Below, piece by piece: positions 32,244 to 45,907 of a stretch of 64,000 nt of DNA (position 1 is its first letter; each line of letters starts with the position of its first letter). This DNA is from Lycocorax pyrrhopterus obiensis (lineage: Eukaryota; Chordata; Aves; Passeriformes; Paradisaeidae): NCBI GenBank assembly GCA_014706295.1, contig JACSVZ010000001.1:2454379-2518378 (forward strand), given 5' to 3'. Made by a program: the position numbers and the translations under genes. The notes under the pieces were generated by a model. The model was not told the DNA's origin and made no database searches. It saw only the letters and a list, made by a program, of their open reading frames with translations.

Positions 32244-33130
32244 CATGGAATCACAGAATGGTTTGGGTTGGAACGGACCTTAAAGCTCATCCAGTGCCAC
32301 CCCTGCCATGGGCAGGGACACCTTCCACTGTCCCAGGCTGCTCCAAGCCCCAGTGTCCAACCTGGCCTTGGGCACTGCCAGGGATCCAGGGGCAGCCACA
32401 GCTGCTCTGGGCACCCTGTGCCAGGGCCTGCCCACCCTCCCAGGGAACAATTCTTTCCCAATATCCCATCCATCCCTGCCCTCTGGCACTGGGAAGTCAT
32501 TCCTCTTTGTCCTGTCCCTCCATCCGTTGTCCCAAGTCCCTCTCCAGCTCTCCTGGGTCTCCTTCAGGCACTGGAAGGGGCTCTAAGGTCACCCCAAAGC
32601 TTCTCCTCTCCAGGCTGAACAATCCCAGCTCTCCCAGCCTTTCCTCCCAGCAGAGCTGCTCCATCCCTCTGCTCATCCTGGTGCCTCCTCTGGCCTCTCT
32701 CCAGCAGCTCCACGTCCTCCCTGTGCTGGGCCCCAGGGCTGGGGCAGCTCTGCAGGTGGGGTCTCACCTGAGCACAGGGGCACAGGGGCACAATCCCAAT
32801 CCCTTTCTTGCTGCCCACGCTGTGAGATCAGCCCAGGGCATGGGGTGTTCTGGGCTAAGAACACACATTGAGCTTCTTGCCAACCAACACCCCCAGTCCT
32901 CCTCTCCAGGGCTGCTCTCCATCCATTCCCCTCCCAGCCTGGTTTGTGCTTGTGTCCCCATCCCAGGTGCAGGACCTTGGCTCCTGGCCTTGCTGAACTC
33001 CATGAGGTTCTCACAGCCCCACCTCTCCAGCCTGTCCAGGTCCCTCTGGATGCCATCCCTCCTCTCCAGAGTGTGTCTACTCCACACAGCTCTGTGTCTT
33101 GTCACTTGCTGAGGGTGCCCTTGGTCTTCT
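32244..33130 (-). mobile_element. CR1 LINE fragment, one of the two longest copies
   Basis: Reads from the 3' end CACAGAATGGTTTGGGTTGG through GCCATGGGCAGGGACACCTT and GCCTCTCTCCAGCAGCTCCA. It continues past the usual truncation point into ATGAGGTTCTCACAGCCCCA, CTGTCCAGGTCCCTCTGGAT and CACTTGCTGAGGGTGCCCTT, which are typical of longer avian CR1 copies. It is antisense to DYRK1A. Confidence 0.92.
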
Positions 33131-34873
33131 TGTCCCTGTCACTGGCAAAGTTTTTAAACTTTTGCTGAAGCTCTAACCAAAGGCTACAAACTTTTCTGGC
33201 TCTTTGCCCCAAAATCAGAGGCAGCAGTAGATGCAATGCTGGGGTAGCAGTAACTACCCTGCAACTACCCAGTTACTACAGCTTCACTTGGAATGACTCT
33301 AGTAGCTCCTCAAACTTTTTGTGGTGGTTTAATATTTTTAATAAGCTTAGTATATATTTATTAATTATAAAGCTTAATTATAAACTTAATTATAGAGCTT
33401 AGTTTTGAAGTGAATTGATGTCTTTTGTGAACTATCTCTGCTGGAGACAGCATCACAAATGAGTCAGTTGAAGTCTGAGTGAAGAGTGTAAAATACTGTG
33501 TAATACAGGTAAAGTTTTTATAAGGACAATTAAGAATTGCTTGGGTTTGTGTTGTATTAATCAGAGACCTTTCTTGGGATCTGAATTCCATTTTTGTTTG
33601 TATTTGCAGCACAGAGTAAGTATTAATTCTTTCTGTGTTGGATTTCCTGATGTGGAGATCCCTATCCATTCCTCACATGCTCCTCTACAGCATTTCTGGT
33701 GCAGCCTTGAGGAAATCCGTGTGTTTGTGGTTTGGGTTTTCTTCTGGTAAATAAAAAGGTTGTGAGTTATGGTAATTATTGTAATTTGATAGTCTACTGT
33801 ACAAAAATTTAGTGATAGAAGGTCTAAAAACTCATGGTCTGGAGGTGTGAATGGAAATCATTTCTCTGATGCAGTCCTTCAAGAAGGTTGATCTTTTGTC
33901 CTTTTAGGTCTGGGGATGTTCTCAGCTGTGTGTTTTCCACAGCACATGGCCACAATTGCAGTGCAGTGTCCATGTGAGCCTTGCAGTCTTTGACCCATCA
34001 CAACATTCATTTATGTATCTCTGTGGAGTTAAATTAGCCAGAGTCATGTTCACAGCATGGACATTTTAAAACTTTATGAGCTCGGTGTTGAAACCTTGAG
34101 AAATCCAGTAGCACAGGTGGAGACAGATGGAGCATGGGCTCTGCACTGCCTTCCTTGGTGCTTGTTGACAACTCTGACTGCTTTGGGTCTCATTCTGGAG
34201 TCAAGAGGTCTTTGTTCCGTGTGATGGGCACCAGAAACTTATGGAATGCTTTTCTCCTGTAAGGAACCATTAGAATTGGACACAGATTTTCAGAAGTGGG
34301 TTTGAAGGTTCTACTCAGTGCCCATTTACTTGATTACTGCCACGCAGTAAACCAAAAACCAAGCCTTTGCTAGAATATTTCCATTTAATTTATTGCAGAA
34401 GCCAATAAAGCAAGGAAAACCAGTTGGCCAAGTTTGTGGTGTTATCAAGTTCTCTCTTCTGAAACCTGGTTTAAAAACCCCACTTTTTTCTCTTCTTCTT
34501 ATGCGAAGAAAGAGTTGTGTAACTATTGTATAATGGTTGTATTGCACCTGCATAAAGCAAGTATTTATTTCTAGTTTTCTGCTGGATATTCTTAATCAGC
34601 ACCCAGTTATTTCAAGAAATGAGAAAACAAGTTCTGCTTACAGTTCACAAGGTTCCAGTGTTGCATCTTGGAATCACCCCCTCCTGCAAAACTTACAAAA
34701 ATGCCACTTCAATTGAACAGATTTATTTTAAAATCTGTTTCAGTTTAGCTGCTGTTATAATGAAGTGAAATCTAAAAGATGGAGTGCCACAGGCCCACTG
34801 AGCCCTGTGTTTTGTGTGTGGAGGAAGGAATGTCCATATGTGACAAAGTGACATTTTTCCGAGGTCTCCTGAC

Positions 34874-34895
34874 GCGCTGCCAGCGCGCGCACGTG
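34874..34895. other. 13-bp palindrome next to a CACGTG box
   Basis: GCGCTG-C-CAGCGC is a perfect inverted repeat with a 1-base centre (34874-34886). It is followed by CACGTG at 34890-34895, in a small CpG cluster in DYRK1A intron 1. Confidence 0.6.
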
Positions 34896-36545
34896 GTGTT
34901 CTGGTTTGGAAACACGGGAGATGAGCAGTGACCTCTGAGCAGGCTGGGCCCTCATCTGTGTGGGGACAGGCTGGTAGGGGCAGGGTGTGGGGCTGCAGTC
35001 CCACAGCACAAAAACGAATCTCAGTCAGCTCTAAATGCTTATTAAAACAAATTTAAAAGAAGGACCATGTTGGAGTAGTTCATGACGTTAAATCTCCTCG
35101 TGGTACGGAGAAGTTCATGGTAGGCTTACATTCTGAGGCACAGAAGCTTTTGGGTCTTGGGGTGGTTCGTTTGGGTTATTTTTCCTTTCTTTTATTCCCT
35201 CCTTTGTGTCCAATGTAATAACTTCTAGTTCTTTTTTTTTTTATATTTTTTTAAATCAGGAACATGTTCTGATTGAGATCAGTAAATAATTTTTTGTGTG
35301 TGTGACAAAGATTTCCTCAGCTTATATTTGCTGTCCTTTAATGTGTATTTCCAAAGTGTGTTAAGAGAGAAGGGGGACTTAACTGACCTTCCTTGTGTCA
35401 TTCCTCATTTTTTAAATATTTATCACTATCTTTTTTCTACCTCAGAAGTATAATCCTGGGCCTGCATAGTATAATACAGTATTCTGTGATAGTGTTGGCC
35501 TCACTCCTTTGTTAAGATTTTGAGTCTTGTAGTTCCTGCCTAATTTTATTGAAATGTGAGAATATGTGATTATTTCCATACAAGAGTCTGAATATGGGAT
35601 GAAGAATTTAATGTTCAGACTTCCATGTTTGAAAAAAGGTCCCTTGATGTTTTCTGATAGTTTTCTTTAACTGCTTTGCTGTTATTTTCTTCCTCTGGAC
35701 CACTGCTACTTTAAAAAACAAATCTTAATTTTCATCTTTGCATGATTTTTGTTTGCATAAAACGAAAGAATCTGAGGGCTGTGGTTTGAGGTGAGGCTGA
35801 AGCTCAAGATGCATTTTTAGCAATCACCCAGTGGGCCCAGAATGCAATTTCTAAGTTTCATGTTGGTTATTATGTGTGTTCTGAAACCTCTGAACTCACA
35901 ACTTGACAATGCCAAATACATAAACTTCCTTGATGTATTTGAGAAAACAGGTTTGGATTATGTTTCATAGGTTGGAAGCATGGTCTTCCTTCCAACATTT
36001 CAATCTTGGTTGTCTCTGTGTGTAGTTACACTTGACTTTATTAATTATTTCCATAAAAATTCCCAAACTAAATCAAGCACTCAAGAACCGACAAAAATGG
36101 GAGCATTATCTCTTGTCTTTGGTGCTCTGAACCATCTTTTATCCTGTAGTAAATATATAAATTTAATTTTTTTAGGTACAGGTTAGTAATTGGTCGCTGT
36201 CCAGACCCTGCACTTGGTTTTAGGTTTGGGACTTTTCTCATGCTGCATTTTAGTATCTGAATCCAGTAAATTCTAATGGATTTTTCCAGCATCCCATGGA
36301 AGAGTCAAGGTTTTCAGTGATTGGAATCTAACATACAGAAAACCCCCATCCACCCAAACTTTCTATATCCTATTGACAGCCTGACCTAAGGCACTGAGCT
36401 CCTGTTCTTTAGGGTCAGGAGAAGGGATTCAGGCATTTTTGGCATTTTGTAGAGCTTCGTGTGCTTTCCATGCACACAGCATGAGATAGAGAACTCCCTG
36501 AGCTGCTCTCCAGCAAGGGAGTGAAAGCCAAAAGGTGAAGTGAGT

Positions 36546-36586
36546 GCCCAAAGTCACCGGGTGACAGCCCAAAGTCACCGGGTGAC
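36546..36586. repeat. Tandem 21-bp duplication carrying a palindrome
   Basis: GCCCAAAGTCACCGGGTGAC occurs at 36546-36565 and 36567-36586 with no mismatch. Each unit contains GTCACC-G-GGTGAC, a perfect inverted repeat with a 1-base centre. A CpG-rich GCAGCGGGCGGAGC follows. Confidence 0.85.
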
Positions 36587-37107
36587 GCAGCGGGCGGAGC
36601 TGAGCTGAAGGGTTTCCGTGTCTGGTGCTTTAATAGCAGGATGCTCTTTGCATTTGCAGTTTCGTTTGCCTGGAGTTTGTATTCCGAGTGCTTTGTAACT
36701 TGGAGAAGCAGCCTCTTAAGGTTGGAGAGTGACTCAGCACATCCACATAGAGGTCTGCTCAAGGAACTTAGGATTTGGTTGGAAATTGGGGGAATTAGGC
36801 TTCGAACTCATTTTTCCTAAAGAGAGTTTGTCTTAAAAAAATGCTGATTTTTAATGTGCAATCTCTTTTCCCGTTTGATCTGCATACCTCAATTTTGGGA
36901 AAAGTGATGGGGTATTTCAGTAAATAGTATCATTTTGGGGTTAGTGATATTGACTGGACAGCTTGTTTTCTGTGTGCTCTCGTCCTGGTGCACATGAGAA
37001 GCATTTGTGCAATGAATAAACATGAATGTCAATGGAAATGACATTTATACAACTTCTTTCATAAGGAAGGAGGCATTTATGGGGTTTGCCCACTTTGTGT
37101 GATTAAA

Positions 37108-37265
37108 CATAGAATCATGGAATGGTTTGGGTTGGAAGGGACCTTAAAGATTATCTCATTCCAACCCTCTGCCATGGGCAGGGACACCTTCCCCTATCCC
37201 AGGTTGTTCAGTGCCCCATCCAGCCTGGCCTTGGACACTTGTAGGGATGGGACATCCACAGCTCC
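37108..37265 (-). mobile_element. Older CR1 LINE 3' fragment
   Basis: ACATAGAATCATGGAATGGT, GATTATCTCATTCCAACCCT, CCAGCCTGGCCTTGGACACT. The variant positions (CATTCCAACCCTCTGCC) place it with the copy at 61469-61682. Confidence 0.88.
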
Positions 37266-38214
37266 ATGTTGTCAGTCCAGAATCTCCAACCTTTCTGGCA
37301 GGGCTGAATTCTGAGCCCTAGGGAGTGGCCAGATTGGGGAACAATGGGTTACCTGGGCCAGTGTCCACTGGGTGTGTGACCCACCCTTCTCTGTGCTTGA
37401 GGTTGCTTGGATTTTAGAGGGAAAATTGGTTAAATGTCTTAAATAAAACTATTTTCCAATAATAACGTGTTCTAGTTTCAGCTGACCAAACTTGTGACAG
37501 AGTCCTGAGACACTGCTGTAGTGCTGGCAGTGGAGGGAAGCAAAGTGACTGGAGCTGGGGAATAAAGATTGGAACTGTTGGTCTTCTGCTGCTACACCCT
37601 CTTAAATTTGGGGGAGATTTGAGAAGACTTCATTATCTCTTTTTCACCCAGATCAGTTCAGTTTTCTAGAATGAGATGAGGCTGATACATAATTCCAGTG
37701 CTGAGAGGCTGCTGAAGGGCAGCACAGCAAGAACAGGATATTCAGAGAAAAACACAAGCAACATTGGTTTTCTGCCCCTTTTTCCTTCCACCCGCCCAGA
37801 TCTATCCATGTTTTCCCAGGGCTGGTGAAAATGACTTTGCTCTCCCCAAATCTGTACCTATGCCTGAAAAGAAAGAACTGGTTTTGGAATTCATCTACTG
37901 GTGTGGGGCAGTATTTAACTTGATGGTGTTCTGCGTGTGTTGCAAGTATTGGCAAACCGATGGGAAGTTCCTGCACAGGGTGTAGGTCATGGAAGCACTT
38001 GGAGGGAAATTGTTGGAAGAGTTGTTCCAAGGCAACGAGTGCAACCAGGAGTTCTTTGAAGGCAATGACCCCTTGAGCAGCTCCCCTTCCCTCCCTTCGG
38101 GCTGCCCGTTCCCACCTGCTTTATGTTGGCACAGCTGTTTGTAAGCCCAACCAGTGAATCAGGCTTGCAGAGTGAGTTGGCTGAAATACATAATTTTATA
38201 TTTTTACCAGTGGG

Positions 38215-38290
38215 GTGTGTGCGGGGGCGGGGAGTCGGGTTACGCTGCAGCAGCTCGGGTCCCAGAGCCGGCACACGGGATCACGGAATG
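38215..38290. other. Small CpG cluster in DYRK1A intron 1
   Basis: GTGTGCGGGGGCGGGGAGTC, TTACGCTGCAGCAGCTCGGG and CCGGCACACGGGATCACGG form a local CpG peak with an Sp1-type GGGGCGGGG. It could be an enhancer or a minor alternative promoter; no transcript evidence is available from sequence. Confidence 0.3.
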
Positions 38291-40035
38291 GGCTGTGTGG
38301 GTGGACAGGAGCAGAGGCAGGGCTTGGTTAACTGGTCCTGATACCACTGTCACTTAATGGGGAACATCATTCCCAGGAATTCTTGCCACCCCTCCTGTAG
38401 TAAATCATGCCTCTGTCAGTCTCTGTCCCCTCCTCGCTCTGCCTCTCTGACTATTTGCTGTCTCAGACTTCCGAGCTCTCCGCTCGGCATTCCCACTTGG
38501 ATGCTGCCCTGCGTGTGCGCTCCCAGCACGAGCTACCACAGCCATAACTTGGGAATGAGTTCTGGCTCCAGCTCTCCTGCTCGCTCCTGATGCTTCTCTT
38601 CTTGCTCTCTTTTCCCTTGTGCTCGTCCTCGAGTTCTTCCTTGCCTTTTTAACAATTTCCTAACTTCTGCTTGTGCCCTTTTTCTCCCACGTCATTTGCA
38701 GCACCTCTCTTATTGTCACTTGCTCAGTTGCTTGTTCTTTCTCATTTCTCTTCCCCAATAGGAAAAAACCCCCATTTTAAACATTAAAACCTCTTAAGAA
38801 CCCCCAACTTTTTAATTTCCTGTGCATTCCCCCCAAAACATTACCACAAACTAATGCAACATACAGGTTTCTTCTCCATCTCGTTCACTTTTGAATTTTC
38901 ACTTCAATTCTGTATTGCCTTAAGACAGCACAAAATATGTGCTGTTCCCTTTTGGACAAACTGAAAGACGAATTGAAGTTCCCAAAGTTAACTTCTAATA
39001 AAAGGTGTTTTCACTGTCTGTATAAGCTGTGAGCAGAACCTACTGATACCAGATGCTGAATTGTGGAGTGAAGATGCTTCGTTTTCTTCTTTCTGCTCTA
39101 CAAAGGAAACATAAGAAAATGTTTCTATTCCACACAACCACCAGCTGGGCCAGTTATGTTAAAAACCAGCCCAAACTCTTTTGGAAATTCCATGTTTGCT
39201 TGTCCTCTTAAATAAGTGACCATTTTCACATCTATGTGTCCAGATACCCAGTATTTTAGCCCAAATTATTTCAATCTTGTTGATAATTATTTACCCGTTA
39301 GTTAGGAAAGTAGACAGAAGTGCTCATGCTGTAGTATCCGAATCCATCCATTTAATATCCATCCATATTTTAACAATCCAAAGTGACTTACAAATAAAAA
39401 TGTGGAAGATGAGGCAATACACTTACTCTTTATAGCAGGAAAAAAGCAGTGACTTTTCTCTGCTTATCCCCTTTGCTTCTCTGAGTTTTTGGGTGGACTG
39501 AGGGCAGGAGCACTGGAAGTACCCAGCAAGACATGCTTTTTCCATACCAAATGGGATTGACAACATCTTTGGAATTCTTATATGATAATAAACATAAGTG
39601 AGAGTGTGAATTACGATGGTTGTCTGTGGAGGTGGTTCAGTGGTTCCCTCTTAGTCAGTAAATAAAAGTCTTACTCATAAATGCTGTATCTCTGGTGACT
39701 TGCAGCATGTCTCATTATTTTCTTTATTTTCTTAATCTCTTTGAGTCTCTTCCCAGGGAACTCTGTCCATCCTGGTTGGTTTCTGTGTGGCTTTTTCATG
39801 GCTAAAGACTTCTGTCTTGTGCTGAACAACGTGGCACTGCTCAGCTCTAGGAGTAGCTGAGGTTCCTTAGGCACAGAATTCTGTAGCTGCTTTGGTGTTT
39901 GATGCTCATCTTTCCCCCTTCCATTCCCTTCTTTGGCATTCCATTGCACTTTTCCTAAAGCCAAATTTCTCTTTTCCCTAAGTTGCTTTGGGTTGACTGA
40001 GTAAAAAGGGGCAAGTTCTGGGCTTTGGCTGCTGG

Positions 40036-40208
40036 ATCAGAGAATCACAGAATCGTTTGGAAAATGGTTGGGAAAGCCTTCCAAGGTCATAGAGTCCCAG
40101 CTGTGCCCGATGCCCACCTTGTCCCCAGCTCAGAGCACTGAGTGCCACGTCCAGGCCTTCCTTGGACACTTCAGGGATGGGACACTCCAAACCTCCCTGG
40201 GCAGCCCA
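40036..40208 (-). mobile_element. CR1 LINE 3' fragment (second subfamily)
   Basis: AGAGAATCACAGAATCGTTT, CCCAGCTGTGCCCGATGCCC and GAGCACTGAGTGCCACGTCC. It is truncated after CCAAACCTCCCTGGGCAGCC. Confidence 0.88.
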
Positions 40209-42171
40209 TGGAATGTGTCAGAGCACACTTAGGACCCTCTTGTTGAGCTATTTCATGACATGGGAAGAGGAGAAGAACTATATCAAAAGTTCCCTTTTTA
40301 CAGGAGTCTTTCCTAAAAAGCACCGCACACCATCCCATGGAATACACCAGTTCAGTGTCATTAGTACAAAAGTAAAGAAAAAATCTGCTGGAAAAGTGGC
40401 TTTGTTTTGGAGTCTTTCCATCCATCCCAAGCTATTCTTGGGAGTGCGAACTTCAGTGGGATACTAAAGTTTTTCTTGCCTTTTTATTTCCTGGATACCT
40501 TGGACATGGTGATCCTGAGTGCTCTTTGGAGGACCATAAGGTCAGGATTTAAAAGCCTTTTTTTTTATTATTTGTCCTCATTTCCTTCCTGCAACCTGCC
40601 TTATTGAAACCATTTTAGGAATTTTTATCAGGGAAAAAAATGCTACAGGAAACCAAATTTCTCTGGTAAGGCCCTTATCAACTGATGCTGGCAAGATACT
40701 GTTATTTAATAAAAATTGTATAGCCTTACCATGACCTAAATACTTAAATGGATAATTTTGTCAAAGATTTACTGCAGTGTCTACTTCTTGAGCAAATGAG
40801 AAGTATCTTGGAGAGCATCAGACTGATCAGTGTCATCTCAGTATCAGAATGCTGGAATTGCTGAAGTTCACATAAACTTATACCAAAGGTCCAACTTTTT
40901 CAATTTCTCCTCATAAAAGTCGAGTTAGACCAAATGAACCTGAGAGGCCTCTGGTAGAGAGACTTTTCCTGGGCTTTTATCTGACTGAGAGATGTCTCTT
41001 AGGCTTTTATCTTACAGCTGCCACCAGGGAATATTCAAAAGTGAATTCCATGCTTCTCCATAGTGCCTGTACTCAAAAAGGGATTCAAGCCAACGTTATC
41101 CCAAATTTACAGGCTGAGCTTGAACTGCACATCCAGAACCTGTCCACTCTGGATTGAGTCACCTCACGGCAGGGTAGCTCCAACCTCTTGTTGGATTCCT
41201 GAAGCTCAGAAAGTCGTTGTTTTCCATATTAATAAGCAGGAAATAATAAACTTCTGGGGATGATTGGCAGTCAGTTCACTTGAAAGAATGTCATGGCTTT
41301 TTGGTCACTGAAGTCTTTATAAATGATACATTCTTTTTGGGAGGTGTCCATACATGGATGAAGGCTTGATGAGGAATTCTTGGATGAAATTCTAAAGAAT
41401 TTGGGTACATATCAGATAATGATGAGGACATTCTGGGCTTTTTTTTTTTTAACATTAAAGACAATGCCTTTATCTGGGAGAACAAATATTCTGGAGTCCC
41501 CAGTGAGTTACCAGTAACTGTATTTTTGGGGGTGAACGTTTGATGAAATCTCTATTCAGTGTGATGATAAATGTACCAGGAAAGCTTTTGCTGCTTGATC
41601 TGCACCCAGTGTCTGTACTGGCTTTTCTCCCTTGCATCCACGTGCTTTTATCACTTGGATAGGATGCCTGAATTATTCTTATGGATTATAATACCGTGTA
41701 AAACGGAGAAATTTGCAGCTTATTACCTCCCCCTGCCTGTATCTCAGTATACCTTGGGATATACCAAGATTTGCTTTAATATTATGCTTCACAGCAGGGA
41801 TGGAGGCTGAAAAGAGAATGCAACAAGACCTTGGAATTCTGAGTCTGAAAAAGGTGTTTTGACTCCATTCCCAGCTGATATGAAAATTTCCTGAAGTTCG
41901 TTAGTTTATCTCCTTCTTCAATGAGAGTTTTCTAGGTCAGCGGTTCCTTAACCGGGGAATAAGGCCATGGCAAATGCGCTGCAGATGGAACGTAAACCCA
42001 TCCTGAATTATGGGAAATTAAAAAATATTATCCTAGGGATGATTCATATTTAGTGAAAACTGCTTGGAGCTGACAAGGATGTGTATTCTGAGACATGGAA
42101 GGGCTTGGAGTGAACAGTGTGAGGAAAATGTGGGAGCTTTATTTATTCATGTCTTTCATGTACGGTGAATC

Positions 42172-42690
42172 TCCCCCTCTGCTCTCGTAAGATCCCACCT
42201 GGAATGCTGCTTCCAGCTCCAGGGCCCCCAGCATCAGGGTGTGGAGCTGCTGGAGCGAGTCCAGAGGAGGGACATAAAGATGGTCCGAGCCCCTCTGCTC
42301 TGGGGACAGGCTGGGAGAGCTGGGAGTGTTCACCTGGAGAAGAGAAGGATCTGGGGAGACCTCAGAGCCCCTTGCAGGGCCTAAAGGGGCTCCAGGAGAG
42401 CTGGAGAGGGACTGGGGACAAGGGATGGAGTGACAAGACAAGGGAGAATGGCTTCCCACTGCCAGAGGGCAGGGCTGGATGGGATCTTGGGCAGGAATTG
42501 TTCCCTGTGAGGGTGGGCAGGCCCTGGCACAGGGTGCCCAGAGCAGCTGTGGCTGCCCCTGGATCCCTGGCAGTGCCCAAGGCCAGGTTGGACATTGGGG
42601 CTTGGAGCAACCTGGGACAGTGGAAGGTGTCCCTGCCCATGGCAGGGGTGGCACTGGATGAGCTTCCAGGTCCCTTCCAACCCAAAAATT
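42172..42690 (+). mobile_element. CR1 LINE 3' fragment
   Basis: Starts near CGTAAGATCCCACCTGGAAT and runs through GGAGCTGCTGGAGCGAGTCC and GGGCAGGAATTGTTCCCTGT to CCAGGTCCCTTCCAACCC. The octamer tail is replaced by AAAAATTCC. It has the same upstream variant as 3790-4265. Confidence 0.93.
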
Positions 42691-45600
42691 CCAGGAGTGT
42701 CAGTCAGGCTGGGGCTGTGGAGCTGTGCAGAGTCAGCACAAAAGTAACCAAACAGGAGTGAGCGTTTCCGTGCTGCTGAGCTGCGGCGGTGACTCACGGC
42801 CGGGGCAGGTGCCAGATGTGGCGCAAGACATGGGCTGGGGACAGGGAGGGCTCTGGGAACACTGCGGCCAAATCAGCATCAGTTTGGCTTTTGGGGCACT
42901 GCAGCCTAAAAATTCCCACTTTAATGAAATAATTCCGTTTATTCCCACGGATTTGAGTGTATCTGGTTGTCTTGGAGCCTGAACCTGACCGCTGTCAGTT
43001 TTCAAAGTGAGTGAACTTCATTGGAACTGCTATTTTAAAAGGTGTTGAGCAAGGATTTTAAACCTGGTGCTTCTATCCTGACATGCCTGGAGAAAGCTGG
43101 CAGTGGTGTGGTGTTTTCCAAATTAAAAGGAGCTGGAAGAGCAGTTTGAGAGGACCCAGCTACGTCTGTCCAGTCTAAATCTGAATAATGAAAGGCCAAG
43201 GTTGTGGCATTGCACTTGTCAATGGGAGCTGTCAGAAGGGTGTAATTTAAACAGCAGTTCCTGGTGTTTTTGAAAAGGTCCAAAAGTCCTTAAAGATGCT
43301 CACAAACCCATATATGGCTAAAAAAGCCACTAACCCAAAATCATATGAATTAGCATAATTTCTGTACAGAGCCAGCCAGCAGTTACACCTTGGTGTGTTT
43401 GATTTTGTGTGTTTGGTTATTTTATTGTGGTTTTTTAATTTGAGAGACTAAACCTGTGCCTATGTCCATGTATTAAAATATTTTGGAAGCCTTCAAGGTT
43501 AAAGGTACTACTGTATCAGGGCAACAAATATCTACATTGTTATACTTGAAATGTGTAACTTTAAATCTTTGAGAGCAACACCAGAACTATCTGCTGCCAA
43601 AATCGAGCTGGAGAAGTGGTTTTGTTTCATTTCAACATGGGTAGCAGCCGCACAGATTCTTCCTAAATATATAAAGTATTTCTGTTGTGGTCTGGGTAAG
43701 GTTGATTTTGATTTTTCCAGCTCTAGTCCTTAGTGAAAAAGTTCAGGTGGCTGCACCTGAGTCCCCTCCCTTGCCAGGTCACTGGGGAACAGAACCCAGT
43801 TTGTAAATAAAGAATACAACCAAGAATGGAAGTTGTAGTTAGTGACCACTAAATTGGAAGAATAATAAGCTATAGTAATATCAAGGTTGTAATAAAAATC
43901 TGTAAATTGAGTGGTTTGGCCACGTTCTGTGGAAACTTGAGGCAGCTTTAGGTGTTCCTGTAATTCTTCTTCCTTTATGGCTCAGAAATTCAGGGAGAAG
44001 TAGGAAGGTTGTGCTCCCCTGAGACTGCTGGGTCTGAAGTTCTGAAATGATGAATGCAATTCTGTAGTAGGACATGTTTGGCTTTGCATTTCTCAAGTTC
44101 TTTTCCCAACCACAAGGAACAGAAACAGTTTTTGTTCATGAAATTATTGGCCTTGTTGAGGACATCTGTAGGAAAAAAATACCTGCAGAAAAATCTCAGC
44201 TCTGAAAAACATTTCATATCACTAGCTGGATAAACTAATTTACATCATGTGTGTTCCACTTTGGAATATGACTTTATTGCCATGTTCCTGATGTTGCAGG
44301 GGATGGGCAATTCCAGCTGTAGCATCTTTTCCTTTTGTTTGGTTGAGGGAGGGGAATGCAAATCTAGTGGTTTGACTTTTGTCTGACACCATTAAGTGGG
44401 TGGAAAAAAGAGCCACTCCCCCCTCTAATTGGAGGTTCCTTATAAGGTCAGTGGACTGAAAATATTTCAAGTTTGTGCTGCTAAAATTAATATTTTTAGT
44501 CAGTGAGTAAGTAAAGCATCACATGCAAATTATCTAAAAAATCTCAAGTATTTCAGCCTTTATTGTGGGGCTTTTCTTCCCCTCCTTTCCCCCCTCACTG
44601 TGTCAGTTAAATTCCTCCTAAAACCACAGGCTTTATTCTGGGGTTCACATGAATTAATGAATATTTAAAAAAACAAATCCTGACTTCTCTGGCTGGATGG
44701 GTCAGTTATAAATTTGCCATTTCAGTTCTTTCAGACACCTGGGAAGCAGTACACATTTAGAAGGGATGCATTTCACAAATAGATTGTAAAAAATTGTGTA
44801 TTATAAAAAAATGTTATAGATCAGGTATTTCAAAGACTCAAATTGCACTCCCAAGTCTGCCTGAATTAATAGTGGTGTGACACCACTGGTCTGGGGGTGA
44901 TAAAGTCACACTTGGATGTATTTTAGGTGCATTTGAGGGTATTTTGGCACCACCACTGGCCTGACCAGCCCCACTTTGTCCCAGCTGTTTGTTCCTGCTG
45001 CTGCACATCTGCAGCGGCCCAGCTCAGGGGACTGGAATGGGATTAATAACAGTGGCCTTGGTTTTCTCCTGCTTCCCATTTACCCCCAGTGCAGTTTGCT
45101 GAGTGCCCTTGCCCCATTCCAGCAGCAGCAGTGGGAAGGGCAGAGGCTGCTTCAGTTCTGCTGCTGGGAGGAAATTCCTGCTCTGCTGCAACTGCAGCTC
45201 TGCCTGTGCCAGGTTTGAAATTGGGTGAGAAACTCTGTGATTTCAGGAAAGCTGCTTCCACAAGCTTTCACACCTCGAGGATGGCTTCTTGCATCACGTG
45301 GTGTAAATTTAGCTTAAGAGTGAAACCAGTCATTCACAGCATCTTCTCTTCAGAGGAACCAGTGCTTTTTGGAACTCTGAAAATCACTTGCAGCACACAA
45401 AAAAATAATGGTTGGGCTTGTTTTGGTTGAGCTGTGCTTGGTTCATGAGCACCTCACAAGTCCTGATCTGGAAAGTCACATTGCAGCTCCTCAGGAAGAT
45501 GAGGGGTGTGTTGGGGAAGTCTGCTATGAACTCAGTTTTGCTTATTGTTGGCTTTTCCCCAGTGATGTACAAAAATACTCAATTCCCAAATTTTTAACGT

Positions 45601-45755
45601 TCTCTTTCCATGTTTAAGAAGGAAAAACGTGCACCCCATGCGTAAGGGTGAACTGCCACCAGAAGGTGACTCTGCTCATGGTTCTGTAGAGTACACAAAG
45701 TCACCTGAAGAGAGGTACTTTATTTTTACTGAATTATGAGTTTTAAAACCTTTGC

Positions 45756-45907
45756 CCGGAGAAGCTGTGGCTGCCCTGTCCCTGGCAGTGGCCCAGGCCA
45801 GGCTGGACGGGACTTGGAGCAACCTGGGATAGTGGAAGGTGTCGCTGTCCATGGATGATCTTTAAGGTCCCTTCCATGCCAAACCATTCCATGATTCCCT
45901 GATTCTG
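45756..45907 (+). mobile_element. Short CR1 3' fragment
   Basis: GAGAAGCTGTGGCTGCCCTG to TTTAAGGTCCCTTCCATGCC and CATTCCATGATTCCCTGATT. The usual CATGGCAGGGGTGGCAC segment is shortened to CATGGATGAT. Confidence 0.88.
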
